From Paragorgia papillata (lineage: Eukaryota > Cnidaria > Anthozoa > Scleralcyonacea > Coralliidae): a DNA stretch of 64,000 bases. Positions 36,569 to 48,204 of the stretch are shown here, in pieces. Position numbers and translations under genes: made by a program. The first letter of the stretch is position 1. Every line of letters starts with the position of its first letter. The stretch lies in contig JAWNZC010000367.1 in assembly GCA_035771165.1 (NCBI GenBank), positions 534,501 through 598,500 on the forward strand, in the 5' to 3' direction. Below the pieces are notes generated by a model, which was not told the DNA's origin, searched no databases, and worked only from the letters and a program-made list of their open reading frames with translations.

Positions 36569-36706
36569 GTATAGTTTTTACCTTAAAGTCTTCGCTACCA
36601 GAGGTTTCACCCTAAACGGGATCATCAGGCGACCCTGATGATCCCGTTTAGGGTGAAACTTCTGGTAGCGAAGACTTTAAGGTAAAACTATACTTTATAC
36701 TTTGTA
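36569..36706. repeat. Palindrome of two head-to-head hammerhead-like motifs
   Basis: AGTATAAAGTATAG arms of about 62 bp. Each arm, read outward, contains CCTGATGATCCCG, then TTTAGGGTGAAAC. The CTGATGA and GAAAC blocks and a CCC/GGG stem are kept, but the first stem II pair and the cleavage triplet are not canonical. Probably derived from, not equal to, a hammerhead. Confidence 0.6.
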
Positions 36707-36759
36707 TTTTGCTCTATCTATATGGTATTGAGCACTCTCTAACATTTCGTGAACCATAA

Positions 36760-36765
36760 CTCACT

Positions 36766-36796
<31 letters not shown>

Positions 36797-37288
36797 TATT
36801 TATAAACCGCGCAGGAGGGCTTTATCGGATATAAAACACGAGGCGATAGCCGAGTGTTTTAGAGCCGATAAAGCCCGTACTGCAAGGTTTTTAAATGACT
36901 TCTGAAAAGAATCACTTCATACGTTCATTGGCGTAGTAATTTTGAAAATTAAACTTATCTCAGCCGTTAAAAACCAGCGAGAAACTTACAGCGAGTCTAT
37001 ATCACATATATAGATCCGATGCGCTTATGATTTTTCTTTGTGTTTTCCTCATGAATTATTCATGAATTTTAGAAATATATATATATATATATATATATAT
37101 ATTGAGGACTTAAAACCAGAGCAGTCTATGTTCATGCATGTTTTGGACCTCCTGTTGGATGAATGAGTATGACACCTAAGCACCATCTTTGACAAAGTAT
37201 TAGTAACGTAGGTCTGACTGTTATGATCTGACCATTAATTTTTAATAGTTTATAATAATTATATTATAATATATATTATAATAATTAA
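36760..37288. other. Intronic simple repeats and hairpin MITE
   Basis: TA runs at 36766-36793 and 37074-37102, a hairpin related to 12050-12190 at 36800-36890, and a TATAATATAT-rich palindrome at about 37245-37285. Nothing coding. Confidence 0.6.
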
Positions 37289-38720
37289 TCAACCTTTTAA
37301 ACTCTTTTTTCTCAAAATGCCATATTTGGACATGGACTGTTTTAGTTTTAACCCCTCTAAAAACAAAACAAAAAAAAATTTCCCCTGAAAACCAAACTCA
37401 TCAACAAATAAATCTAAATTACTTGCAACACCAACTGTCTTGCACTGGTTTTCATGGGAGATTGGCAAAGGAAAAATCTTTGTTCTTTTTTTTGCTAGGT
37501 CAGGAAAATCATATTCAACTGCAGGAATATCAATTATTAATTTTTTTCCAGCTTGCTGTTTGGTTTCTGCTGCATCAGAAACTTTTTGCAAATCATCACC
37601 TGTGGCGTACTTAATTTCGTCCTCTGACTCCGTAACAGGGTTTAGGCCAAATCCAATTTTCGCAACAAATTTCTGTCTTTGAAACATATCCACTTATTGT
37701 TTAGATCATCATGGGTTTCTTAAAATAATTGGAAACACTTTTAAATATAAAGTTAAGAGATTTGTCATGGTACACATATTGCATTGTAACCCATTAATTT
37801 CTGCCTGAGATACTGCCTCAGCTAGACCTTTCCTTCTGCATAATAAAATAATCTGCCATTAGCCACAATGAAATAAAGGATACTTTAACAATAAAACCCC
37901 CAAAATTCCAGCAATGGAATCATTGAAGTCAAACTAAATATCTTAATTTATATGGAACACTTACCGATCTTGGTGTCTTTGTAGTTAAGCTCTTTCACTG
38001 GCCGCTGGGGTTTTACTGCTTCATCTTCATTGAAGTATTTCTCAATATTAGTTATGTCAGCTTCTCGCCATCGTACTGTGAAATCCCACATCTTGCCTTG
38101 TTTTACCTTTTCTTTCTGAAACTTGGAAAGTCTTAGGTGCCTCAATGAAGTGCGACATATCTGCATGTTACCTTGATGGGTAATCACTGGCTGGGTGCTG
38201 CATAAACGCTGGAGTATGATATCCGGCCTTGTAATTCATGTTTTTTTGCACAGCTAGTCTGGATTCGGACAGTGGTTTGCCAATTGAATATCCCTGGTAA
38301 AAAATAATAATGTTAAGAACAGGGAAAAGAAATACATGTGATCTATAAAAAAAAGTTTATAGATACAAGGTCATTGAAAACCTATATAGTTTATACTGAT
38401 TATTCACTTACAATATGGGATATGATTCTGATAAGCCGAGGCGTTGGAGAACTCGTATCATTACTGGTCCAGCACCATAGCAGATAGACAATAAACCAAA
38501 CAGGATTGGGATATCATTTTTGCTGTGTTGGTCCCTAATATCCAATAAAGAAGCCAAGAGATGTACAGATCCTTTCATCTTGAGATCATCAGTTTTTTAA
38601 ATGTTTCTGGAGGTGTTGTGTGAACAACTGCGTTTCTATTTACGCTTGCGATGCTATATTATTCAACGGTTACATTCATTTGATCATGCGTATATAACTG
38701 AATAAATTTACATAAATATA

Positions 38721-39432
38721 ATGTATATAATCGCCGCCATGGCGGATGAAAACAACGTCGAAATGCAGTCGGAGCATTCGCCTTCAAAGAAAAGGCAGAT
38801 ACGAAACCAGCAATATTACGAGAAGCACAAGGCCGTTTTAAAAAGTAGCAAAAGCAGCTATCAATTTAAGATGGAAGTACCAAAAGAAGACGAACGTCGC
38901 TTGGATGAAATCAAGACTAAATTGAACCAGGCTAAGGAACGGCTGAGGCAACTAAACTCGACGAAGACAACAAACTTTGATCTAATGGAAGCGCTCGTTG
39001 ACAGTTAGCTAGATGTTACTGGAAGTCAAGTGCAACATTCCGTTGATCCTACCGATTCTATCAGTGTGAATAACCCAGACCAACTTCTCAACCATATCCC
39101 TCCTTCATTACTCAACCCAAAGTATCAACTCCATAGTGTTTGTAAAGAAAATGATGAAATTTATTTTGTGTGTGGGACGGCTTTGGAGCGACTATTTCGA
39201 TACTTTATTGATAGTGGAAATGTTTGCAGTTGTGGAAATAAATTTGACGCATCTCGCATAAAAATTGAAAGAGTGACCAAGCATAATCATTCTGTAAAGG
39301 TGGTTTTTGGATGTGACAAAAAACATGTTGTTGAGTGGTTTTCTTCATCAATTATGAGCAACCCATCAGCTGGAAAATATTATGTGAATGTCAGCTGCGT
39401 ACAAATGTTTATGGTGTATTATATAGTATACT
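38721..39432 (+). pseudogene. DDE-transposase-related gene, N-terminal part
   Basis: From the ATG at 38739 (MADENNVEMQ) there is a basic coiled region to codon ~90, an in-frame TAG at 39006, then the same frame resumes. It gives a zinc-binding-type block (CSCGNKF, 11-residue spacing, HNHSVKVVFGCDKKH) that precedes the catalytic part in a family of animal transposase-like proteins. Homology ends near 39420 where a CR1-like LINE begins. The continuation is the exon chain 44144-45610. One stop codon already makes the gene dead unless it was read as two products. Confidence 0.5.
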
Positions 39433-39439
39433 AATAATA

Positions 39440-41850
39440 TATAGATAGATAGATAACTTTATTTAAACACGCTTACAACGTCAACAAAAGCTGATTTCCA
39501 CGATGGGCGTGTTCCACTGACCCATATATAACAGTTATACAACCGACCACTCACATGTAACGGTTATATAACGATCATACATGGGTCAGTGGAGTGCACA
39601 CTAAGTAAAGAAAATTTATAAGCTATAGTACAAAGTAAGTAGTGGGTGTGCTCCACTGACCTATATATATAACAGTTTCAAACAGACCTTTCATAGTTAT
39701 ACATAGGTCAGTGGAGTGCACACCAAGTACAGAATAGATAATTTATATGCTATACTGAGTATAGTAAAAAGTAAGTAACTGGTGTGCACCACTAACCTAC
39801 ACATAACAGTTTTAAACATTCACAGTTATATATAGGTCAGTGGAGTGCACACCATGTAAAGAACAAGATAATTTATAATTTACTATATATAGTAAATTTA
39901 AAGGCTATTTAGAAGTGTCAATATTTACATGGTCATTATATTTACATAAAGCTTATTCAAAGGTATGAGTAGCGATTTTATGTTTGAAGTATGACAGGGT
40001 CTTGCTCTCCCTAATTTCTGTGGGCAAAGAGTTCACATAGATGCCCCATCATATATAAAACTCTTTTTCATATTATTCGTACGTGGTTTTGGCAAACAAA
40101 CAGCATTTGAAGTATTACGAAGATTGTAATCTGTTTTTTCTTTCTTATAAGTAAAATGTTTTGCTAGACTCTTTGGTCCCATGTTATTCAAAACTTTGAA
40201 CATGATTTTAGCTTTTGATTTTTTTCTTTGCATTTGAAGAGGCTGCCACCTTAGTGCATTTAATGCAATTTTGTGGTCTACATCATTGCTCATATTTCCT
40301 ATAATTCTAGCTGCTCTGTTGTGGAGCTTCTGTAAACGCGTTGATTGAGTCGCACCAAATACATCCCATACTTCACAGCAATAGTTGAAATATGGTTGAA
40401 CAAGGGCATTGTAGATGGCAAGAAGAGTGTCTCTGTCAACAAATTCTCTTACATGTCGGAGAGCACCTAACCCTGATGTGATTTTCTTACAGATATGCCC
40501 AGTATTATTTTTCCATGTCAAATGCTGGTCAACAGTTACTCCTAGAGTTTTGCTTTCAAATACTTGTTTAATCGAGTTATTTTCTATACTGACATTTGGT
40601 TGTGAGACATTTCTTATCATTTGTTTTGAGCCAATTAACATAAATTCAGTTTTTGCTACATTCAGACTAAGTTTGTTAGCTATTAACCATTTCCTTAGAT
40701 TCTCTAAGTCAGAATTCATTGCACTCTCGACATCATTTATCGTCTCACCAGAGGCTGTTAAGTTTGTGTCATCAGCAAATAATCGTGGCTTAGTTTCGTT
40801 TAGGCATTCAGCTAAATCGTTTATGTATAATAAAAAGAATAGTGGCCCCAAGATCGAGCCCTGGGGAACACCACATTTAATTTTCCGTCCTGATGAAACA
40901 ATGCCATTAATTTGACATTTTTGGCTACGTTCTTCTAAATAAGATTTTAATAGGGAAAGTGCTTTCCCTTTGATTCCATATAGCTCTAATTTGTTTAGTA
41001 AAATTTGGTGATCAACTGTATCGAAAGCCTTTTTTAGGTCTATGAATACTACTAAATTAAACAGTTTTTTGTCCATATTTATATACCAGCTGTTTGTACA
41101 GTCTAGTAATACAGTTGAAGTAGAATGAAACTTACGAAAACCAAACTGATGTTCTGAAAGTAGCTCATTTTCTGTCAAGTAGTCATATAGTTGATTATAG
41201 AGAATCCGTTCCATAATTTTACTTATAGCTGGTAGGACTGAAATTGGCCTATAGTTCCCAGGCAAGTTCCGAAGACCATTTTTATAAAGTGGTGTTACTC
41301 TAGCTATTTTCCATTCATTTGGAAAAGAACATAGTGTAATAGCCTGATTAAAGATGAATGTTAATGAATCTGAGGTGATTGGTGCTGCAATCTTGAGAAT
41401 TTTATTTGAAATTTTATCAATGCCAGTAGCTTTAGCACTGCAAAGGCCATGAAGTAGTTGATAAAGTATGTCAGTTGTTATTGGCTTGAATACACTGAAT
41501 TCTGACTCTGAACTCTTAATATAGTCCTGAAAGTTGTGATTTGAAGAATCAATTTTGCTAGCTAAATCAGGGCCTATATCAGTAAAGAAATTGTTAAAGC
41601 CGTCTGCAATGTCTTTAGTATTTGTCAGTTTATTTCCATTTATAGTAAGTTCATTTACTATTGTTGGTTAATTTTTCCGGCCTAGTAAGCTATTTATTGT
41701 TTTCCAAGCCTCTTTAGGATTGAATTTTTGACCAGCAATTCGCTTGGAATAATACTCTTTTTTAGCATTTCTTAATTCTATATTTGCTTTATTTCTGGCA
41801 TTTTTATAATTTATCCAATCCATTTCAAGGCCTGTATATATATATTATAC
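39440..41850 (-). pseudogene. CR1-like LINE, reverse transcriptase and 3' end
   Basis: The - strand frame from about 41830 to 40033 encodes NEWKIARVTPLYK, NYRPISVLP, FIDLKKAFDTVDH, the GVPQGSILGPL motif, catalytic FADDTNL, then the thumb. It matches CR1/L2-type reverse transcriptases. A stop near 41668 interrupts it. The endonuclease is missing, so the copy is 5'-truncated next to a TA microsatellite. The 3' end has a hairpin-bearing tandem repeat and an ATAG tail (AAAGTTATCTATCTATCTAT on the - strand). It sits inside the transposase-type gene that starts at 38721. Confidence 0.8.
39505..39858 (-). repeat. Three hairpin units in the LINE 3' region
   Basis: Three successive units carry GTGTGCTCCACTGACCTATA and TATAGGTCAGTGGAGTGCAC about 50-60 bp apart, so each can fold on itself. 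The units are separated by AAGTA-AGAAxAxATAATTTATA linkers. Confidence 0.85.
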
Positions 41851-41906
41851 GAATATTATTGTCCCACATGAGAAACAAGCCAAACATGCGCCTGCATGTG
41901 TATGAG

Positions 41907-41930
41907 AAATATATATATATATATATATAT

Positions 41931-41986
<56 letters not shown>
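41907..41986. repeat. TA microsatellite, interrupted
   Basis: TA tract with a single CA interruption at about 41931, at the truncated 5' end of the CR1-like LINE. Confidence 0.85.
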
Positions 41987-41989
<3 letters not shown>

Positions 41990-42002
41990 AATCGTATATA
42001 TA

Positions 42003-44050
42003 TTATTTAAGAAATAGAAAACATTTTCCGTGTTTCTATAGAGTTATAGAAACACGAGTGGAAGTTTGGGAGAACGAGAAATTTCAGTGGGAACACGAGC
42101 CCGCAGGGCGAGTGTTTCCACACTATTACGAGTTCTTCCAAACTTCCACGAGTGTTTCTATAACTCTATAGGAACACGAAGAAAATGTTTTCTAATTCCT
42201 TTATAAAATAACCCGTACAAAATTACTACAAATGGAATTTTTGTAAGATTTTATTAATGTTATCAAAGTGTAAATTCTCCTTACTCGCAAAAATAGTAAC
42301 GTGACAGTGCTAATAGCCTGACCAGGTGGGAAAGAAAGCTTTTGTCAAAAGTGAAAAGAGCAATCGTTAATAAATCAAGTACTACGTTAGAAGAAACATC
42401 TGTTCAATAAAATTATGAATGTTTAAACGGTTTGCAATGGGAAGACAAGGCTATGACCGCAGACTTCGCAAAGATCGGAAGAAGATGACATGTTAATTGT
42501 CTTCCTGGCGTGGGTTCAAACAGACCTGAACGGTGCCAATTGAACAGCCCAAAAACATGTTAGTGAAGATGGCTTTCTCGTAGAAGGCGTTGCTATGAGC
42601 GGTCGAATTTGTCTGGAACAATATATTAGCCTGTTGTGGAATTTTCTGAGCCATCTGAAGCTGCAAATCCAAACTTGAAGTCGTGAGTGCTCTGGACAAC
42701 ACATCGCTGCTCTGTTGAAGCTGTTCAGACGAAGGACGAGCGTTGTAGCTTTTCAGGGACTGTTCATTGCGATGACCACTGATTGCCATAATGTGGTGAT
42801 TGGTAAGACCAGCATTAGACCAGAGTGTAATTGCAGTAGCTCGAACACAGTGGTTTGTGTACGTTTTCGACAGCTCTGCTGCTTCGCTAATTTCTTTCAT
42901 CATCGTCGCGAGTTTGTTGACACCGAGCGGACGGTTTTCATACCAAACTGAGTCACCAGGAGACCATTTTCGCTTGGGAAATTGGTAAAATGCTGAACAC
43001 TTCGGATTTATCTTCGAAATATACATCTCCAACGCATTGAAACCATCATTTGGATCGTTGCTTGCTTGGTACATTCTGCCTTCCTTTTCAAAGCTTTCTG
43101 TGTCACTTATTCCGCCGGGATGGTTCTTTGAGGATTCGTCGTGGGACATTGTCGCATACGGTCGGTTGTTTTCGTCGACAAGAAGCTTGAAACTGGACGG
43201 TGTTAAACTTCGTTGCCCTTCTCGGCCTCTGCGGCACCAGTAGAGAGTTGTATGGAACCAGACATTTCGTAGTAAACCAAGAGGAGTTGAACAGGAGAGT
43301 ACCGGGTGAATTTTTAGCTTCTGCAGATCTTGCAAGGCGATGTCAGGTTTGTGTTGTATGTTCTGCTTACCATGTTGTTTTAAATGTTTTATTTTCGCGT
43401 CGAGCATCATGTTGGAATTTTTAAAAGCCGGATTTTTTGAAAACTTTATTCCCCTGTTATTCGGGGGGAAATTTAAGTATCTTTCGATACCATTTCTCAG
43501 GCATAACAGAGTAGATTTGCCGTAGTCTTCACCGTCTTTGTTTCTAACTTCGGCGTAAAACGCTCTCAGGTTTTCGTCAAGCTCTTCATCACTTTGCTCT
43601 TGTAACTCTTTTTCAATATGTTTTTGGCTAGCCCATTCTGACAAAAGTACAATAAACATGCTATTTAATTAAAACAGTGGATAAACCTGAACCACGAAAA
43701 AGACGGAAAATATACATAATTCCGGAGTTTCCGGAAACTTACATCGTCACTCGTCACGTTCAAAATACAAGAAACTCACCTTTAAAAACAGAGATAGCGT
43801 AAGCCGTATTGTATTTTGTGCTTGTTGACTGTGCAGAATCTAACAACTGATCCAAGTCACCTGTTGACAAACTGGCAAAACGTTGTCGTTTCTCTACTGG
43901 TTCTAGTTCACTTTGACACTGAGTTTACTATTCGACATTTTTGTAAGTTTAGCGGCTTTAGTTTGGTGATGGCGTGGACAATTTTTCTGTGTTTCCATAG
44001 AGTTATAGAAACATGGCTCTTAACCAATCAGCACACAGGTTTTGTAAATG
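42003..44050 (-). mobile_element. Crypton (tyrosine-recombinase transposon)
   Basis: A recombinase gene is bracketed by direct copies of a 26-bp near-palindrome, GTGTTTCTATAGAG then TTATAGAAACAC (42030-42055 and 43989-44014). A third, inverted copy at 42152-42177 closes a 200-bp hairpin at the left end. Exact ends are not proven. Confidence 0.6.
42493..43930 (-). CDS. Crypton tyrosine recombinase (DUF3504/QRICH-ZMYM type)
   Basis: Exon 2 (43637-42493, acceptor tgtcag) encodes about 380 residues of the catalytic domain. The box I Arg is in YWCRRGREGQRSL, a Lys in ESSKNHPGG, the HxxR motif is NHCVRAT, followed by SGH and the Tyr of SLKSYNA. All five catalytic positions are present, with no stop or shift. 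Exon 1 (about 43930-43780, donor AAAG/GTGAGT, phase 1) supplies the N-terminal SAM-like lead (EPVEKRQRF, SISVFK). No ATG is seen in frame in exon 1, so either a further exon exists or the start is lost. Enzymes of this type cut and paste DNA circles at short matching sites and leave no target duplication. Confidence 0.75.
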
Positions 44051-44143
44051 TTATTTTATAAATATATATGGGACATGGCCAGGATAACCAACCATATATC
44101 ACAATACCTAATTCTACATTATTTTGTCTGTTTATGTGTTTAG

Positions 44144-44460
44144 GGCAGTTCATGGTTTTACTTCAGCTGACTTGCTCCCATCACAGTATGAAAGCTTTTG
44201 TCAAGCTCCTAACCTTGGATTTGTTAACGAACACTATATTTCTGATCGTAAGGCAATAAAACTGCAGCTATAATATTAAAATTAATTAATTCATAATTTA
44301 ACAAACTTGCATTTTTTTGCTATAGTGTACCATTCAATGAAGTATATAGAGGCTGTGCAGGGTTTAACAGACTATGAGTGTTCAGGATTGATTGAAGAAA
44401 TAAAGGGTAATGATATATATAAGCAAAATGGAGAGGTGAATATTTGTTTTATACGTATAT

Positions 44461-44494
<34 letters not shown>

Positions 44495-45610
44495 TTTAAC
44501 TATATGTACTGGTAATTGCCTTTTAGTTTGGACAAATAATAAAATATTGAATAGTTTGGACAAAAGATAAAGTTGAAAGGTATTTAATTCCATCTCCATA
44601 ATTATTATTATAGGGTGTGATGCTTGATGCTTGTTATGACTCAGTTCGGGCTGCATACCATACAACTGTGTCAGCTATCAGTATGACGTAAGTTATACTT
44701 TTTCAAACTTTCTTCTGTTATTACAGTAGATTGTTCCTTTCCTTCTGTGTTACTTTGTCTTATACAGTGCACATATACTATCTACTAAATAAATGGTGAA
44801 TTGTTCAGATGATAACAGTTTTGAGTGGCTAAAAATGAATCTTTTTGGTGTAAAATTTTTGGAATCACAAAGTAATTGGTGTGACAAATTGCTCAAGAGC
44901 TGACATTTCCAGTGCACAATCTCGTGAAAAACCTATGAGCCTTGCATTAATAGATGGTCTACAGGAAGGTATAGAAAATAGATAACAAGTACAATCAACT
45001 GGCTGACATATGATTGTCTAATGATAATATGAAAAAAACACAATTATTTAATATACATTTGGATTGGGTTATGGTCATGTGCAGTGATACATAACATGTT
45101 CTGTTATATGTTTTCAGAGTTAAAAATTGGTGAGGTTAGCCACGATACTGTGATATCAATTAAAAATGATCTGGTTTCTCGTTGAATAACTAATTCATTT
45201 GATACATGGTATGGTAAGAGGAATATATTTTCATTAATTATACCCTTTAATGTCAATATTGTATCACCATGTAATTCTACAACTTATGCTAATAGGTGGA
45301 AAGGGTGCAAAAAAGGCTTTAGCAAAAGTGGCTAAGGGAGATTTTGCAACTGTAAGTGAACTGTCTGTGTAGAAGTACTATATACATGTATATGCAAGCT
45401 GTAGTACACAAAGTTTTGGTGTAAGAAAATGGACACTGACTCGTGTCTTGGGACTCATGCTAACTTGTGATAATTATACTGTACTTTCAGTGTCATGCCA
45501 CTTATTACATAGAAAGCTTCCATAATGTCATACTTGTGTACGCCCCGAAGAGAATTCATTTCAGTGATGAAGTATATAACATGAGAATCAACCTTGCTAT
45601 ATTAGATTGG
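44144..45610 (+). pseudogene. DDE-transposase-related gene, catalytic exons
   Basis: A chain of short exons with good splice sites: 44144-44247 (FTSADLLPSQYESF), 44326-44435 (KYIEAVQGLTDYECSGL), 44614-44687 (DACYDSVRAAYHTTVSA, equal in position to the first catalytic Asp block), about 44873-44968, about 45119-45215 (an in-frame TGA before ITNSFDTWY), 45297-45351 (GGKGAKKALAKV) and about 45491-45610 (YYIESFHNVILVYAPKRIHF, then LAILDW). The ESFHN...PKRIHF block with LAxLDW is a hallmark of a transposase-like family widespread in cnidarians and fish (Kolobok-like is possible, not proven). The C-terminus is missing. Confidence 0.55.
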
Positions 45611-45621
45611 GTATGCATAAT

Positions 45622-47027
45622 TTGAGTTAATTACCATTATCATAGTATAGTATATTTAATTCTATTTGCATTTCTATATACTATTAATTTACTATATTGT
45701 TTATGTTATATTTACTATTATAAATTATATGTGTATGCTGTAGGTTTATTTGTTGTTTAATTTGACATACATTCAACAAGAAACTATTTCTAAAAAGAAA
45801 TAGCTGTTTCGTTCTCGTCAGCCTCTTACAAGAGGGTGTTGCATGCGGATTGGGGGCAATCATGACGAAATTTAGCTCGGGCAATTCCCGCCAGTGGTCT
45901 GACGCGACAAGGCCTACAATTTTGGAAGCAAAATTTTTTGATGGTTACGTTCTGCGTATAAGTACAATTGGTTGTTGGCTTACGGGGGAACTGAATTTGA
46001 ACAGATTGAATTTGAACTTGATGTCATTCAATGGAGTCGTTTTCTTGATAATCATCAACAAAACATACAGCGGGACAGTCACACTTCCTGTTTCTTTTAC
46101 GCCTAGTTTATACGTCGGACAATCGTCGCATTTCAGACGAATTTACAGTAATTTAATCAATTAAATGGGGAGTAAATTCGTCTAAGACGTTGTATCCGTG
46201 ACATCCGTCGTGATCAGACTGAAATGTACCCTGCCTGAAATGCGACGTCACGGCGCAACGAATTAAATGTATAAATTTCCTGCTCTTAATTTAATTTTTT
46301 GTGTTTTAATGTGCAAAACATTACATTTGTCTGAATTAATTTCGTCGTAAACGAAGTCGCATTGACAATCGACGAAGTTAATATGAATTATAAATTTGTC
46401 TTTATAATTAAATGCGACGATTGTGCGATCTATAAACCAGGCCTTACCTGCTAGCGTCTCGCAATTTTCTTGAGAACGCAATTTTGGCAACGTTTTATTT
46501 GCCTCCTATACACGATCAGAGGTGAATAGGAGAAATGTACATGTGGCGTCAGTACGACGGAAATTTTGCAGTTATTTATATGTAGATACATAAAATGTCG
46601 CTGTTTAGGAAAGCCGGCTACATTAGCGGTCATTTATGCCACCTATATTTAAGTTAAAATTTATTAAATAATCTTCAATCTGTGTGTAATTCTTTCAAAG
46701 TTTGTATTTGATCGGAATAAATACTGGAGTGATTGAGTAGCTTTTCCAAGGCCACTGACTCGACCCGACCTTTCGGAATGCTATTCGCCCAATGTCAATA
46801 TCTTTATTATTACTCGGGCTACTGTGGTAGCCGAGTCTATGTTTCGAAATGGCAATCATTACGTCATCCCATCAGGCTTTGCGAAACTGATGCGTGCATG
46901 CCAAATGCTTTGCTTTCCTGATGTTAGACTGTACTACAGACCCTTACAGGGGCTGGGGGGGGGGAGGGGAGGAGTAGCGGGAGGCAAGCGGCGAAGCCGC
47001 GAGCCGACCTGTATGCGGGCGCGGGAG
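45622..47027. other. Intergenic/intronic stretch with MITEs
   Basis: Holds a pair of hairpins around CTGACGAG/CGAAAC on the - strand (45770-45840), a MITE at 46098-46445, and a GC-rich G-run repeat at about 46950-47020 that abuts the left end of the two-gene element. No coding support. Confidence 0.5.
46098..46445. repeat. MITE with GCCTAGTTTATA inverted ends
   Basis: GCCTAGTTTATACGTCGGAC and the complement of GTGCGATCTATAAACCAGGC share ACAATCGTCGCATTT. Internal CAGACGAATTTAC inverted pair. Confidence 0.55.
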
Positions 47028-47080
47028 GGAGAAGGGAATAAGGGACTGTGGACATTCTATTCATAAAATGGGGGACTGTT
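47028..47080 (+). repeat. Left terminal inverted repeat of the DUF6589/RecQ element
   Basis: 42 bases identical to the complement of 58288-58329, then weaker matches. It probably contains the promoter of the DUF6589 gene, which starts 157 bp further in. Confidence 0.8.
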
Positions 47081-48127
47081 TGTTTTTCGCACTTACTAGA
47101 TTAATCATGTTTCCAACACCTTTTTGACACTTCGCCATATTTCACCTGCCCCTTTATCGGCTACTCAGTTGTCAATTTCTTCTCGAATTTCTTCACTCGA
47201 AACCGATGGACATGTTCATGCATGCGTTAGGACTTTATGGATCAGTTGCCGAACAATACACCGACAAAACCTGCTAGACGCACAGTAAAAGCGAAAGATT
47301 CGGATGTTGACGATATCTGCCGTGTCTGTAAAGTGAATTTTCGTCTATTATTTGGTGAAAACGGGTACAGGACGTCGACGGAAAATTTATTTATTGTCTC
47401 AACAAGACAAAGCGTACCGAAACAAACTTTGGCTAATTTGCTCAAAGTCATTGGAATTTCAATCCTTGAATGCCTGAATTCTTCTTCAAGGGTGTGTGGC
47501 AAATGTGCAAGGAAGATACGGAGTTCTGCGACTTCTGTGGAGTATTTAAAATCAAAATTGCAAACTGAAACAGCAAACGATGAAAGTGATAGTGAAATCC
47601 GGTTGAAACGAATGAGTGCCTCTCCACATTTGTCAAGTGCCAAGCAAAAAGCGCAACGAACAGGATCGCCTTTTACCAGCTCAGTTGACGCCGCCGAACA
47701 ACGCAAAATCCCCAAACGGAAAATAATAAGATCCTTGGTATTCCGTAACGAGGACAATCTAATACTTGAAAAGGAAACAAGCCGCATGTCCGTGATCGAA
47801 GTCGAACAACCGGTAGAGAAAAAAATTAAAGTACTCCTTATTAACAAAGACAATTCTTTATCTGTAAGAACACCAAGAGATAAAGAACTTGCTGCGCTTA
47901 TTGAGTGTTTGATTCAGTCGAGATGGACGCAAGCTATACGTATTATAGAAAAACACGATAATCTACTGAATGCCCTAAAAGAGTGTCTACCAAAGCTGGT
48001 AAACAGGGAATTTATGGCTTATTGTAAATTGGATAGCACATCGCTGAAATGTAGTAGAGCTGAGGAAGTAAAATCTTTCACCAACGATTTAGTCGTCTAT
48101 GAAGCTCGCAAGTTCTGTCCTTTGTGG

Positions 48128-48204
48128 TATGCATGCGTTACTGGCACGTGTAATGCTCATTTATCGGATAAATGAGCATTACACGCGCCAGTAACGCATG
48201 CATA
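48128..48204. repeat. Short palindrome inside the DUF6589 coding region
   Basis: 37-bp arms (TATGCATGCGTTACTGGC and complement) with one or two mismatches around TTATCGGATAA. Sits exactly where conserved coding sequence is missing. Confidence 0.9.

Larger units (their letters stand above)
33659..38590 (-). pseudogene. Multi-exon transposon-type gene, unrecognised family
   Basis: Protein-like blocks with splice sites follow each other on the - strand: 38580-38412 (GSVHLLASLLDI, ends PIL/gtaagt), 38293-37960 (one frame change near 38165), about 37850-37805, 37693-37330, 36059-35688, 35161-34580 (Cys/His-rich SNRCPDVYSCHNPGGG), 34290-34000 and 34075-33659. The last blocks (VSLDGKEGKQLAGDEWVEDF, then KKHKKPPSLYDQ) recall in layout the C-terminal part of DUF6589 proteins, but the match is too weak to name it. 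The exon at 35688 and the next one at 35161 are joined by a palindrome. Neighbour: a transposase-type gene starts on the opposite strand at 38721, about 130 bp away, so the two may share a promoter. Confidence 0.5.

Noticed and set aside
40415..40915. 166-codon open frame on the + strand
   Set aside because: Antisense of the CR1-like reverse transcriptase.
47242..47853. 203-codon open frame on the - strand
   Set aside because: Antisense of the first DUF6589 exon; its composition is a mirror of that gene.
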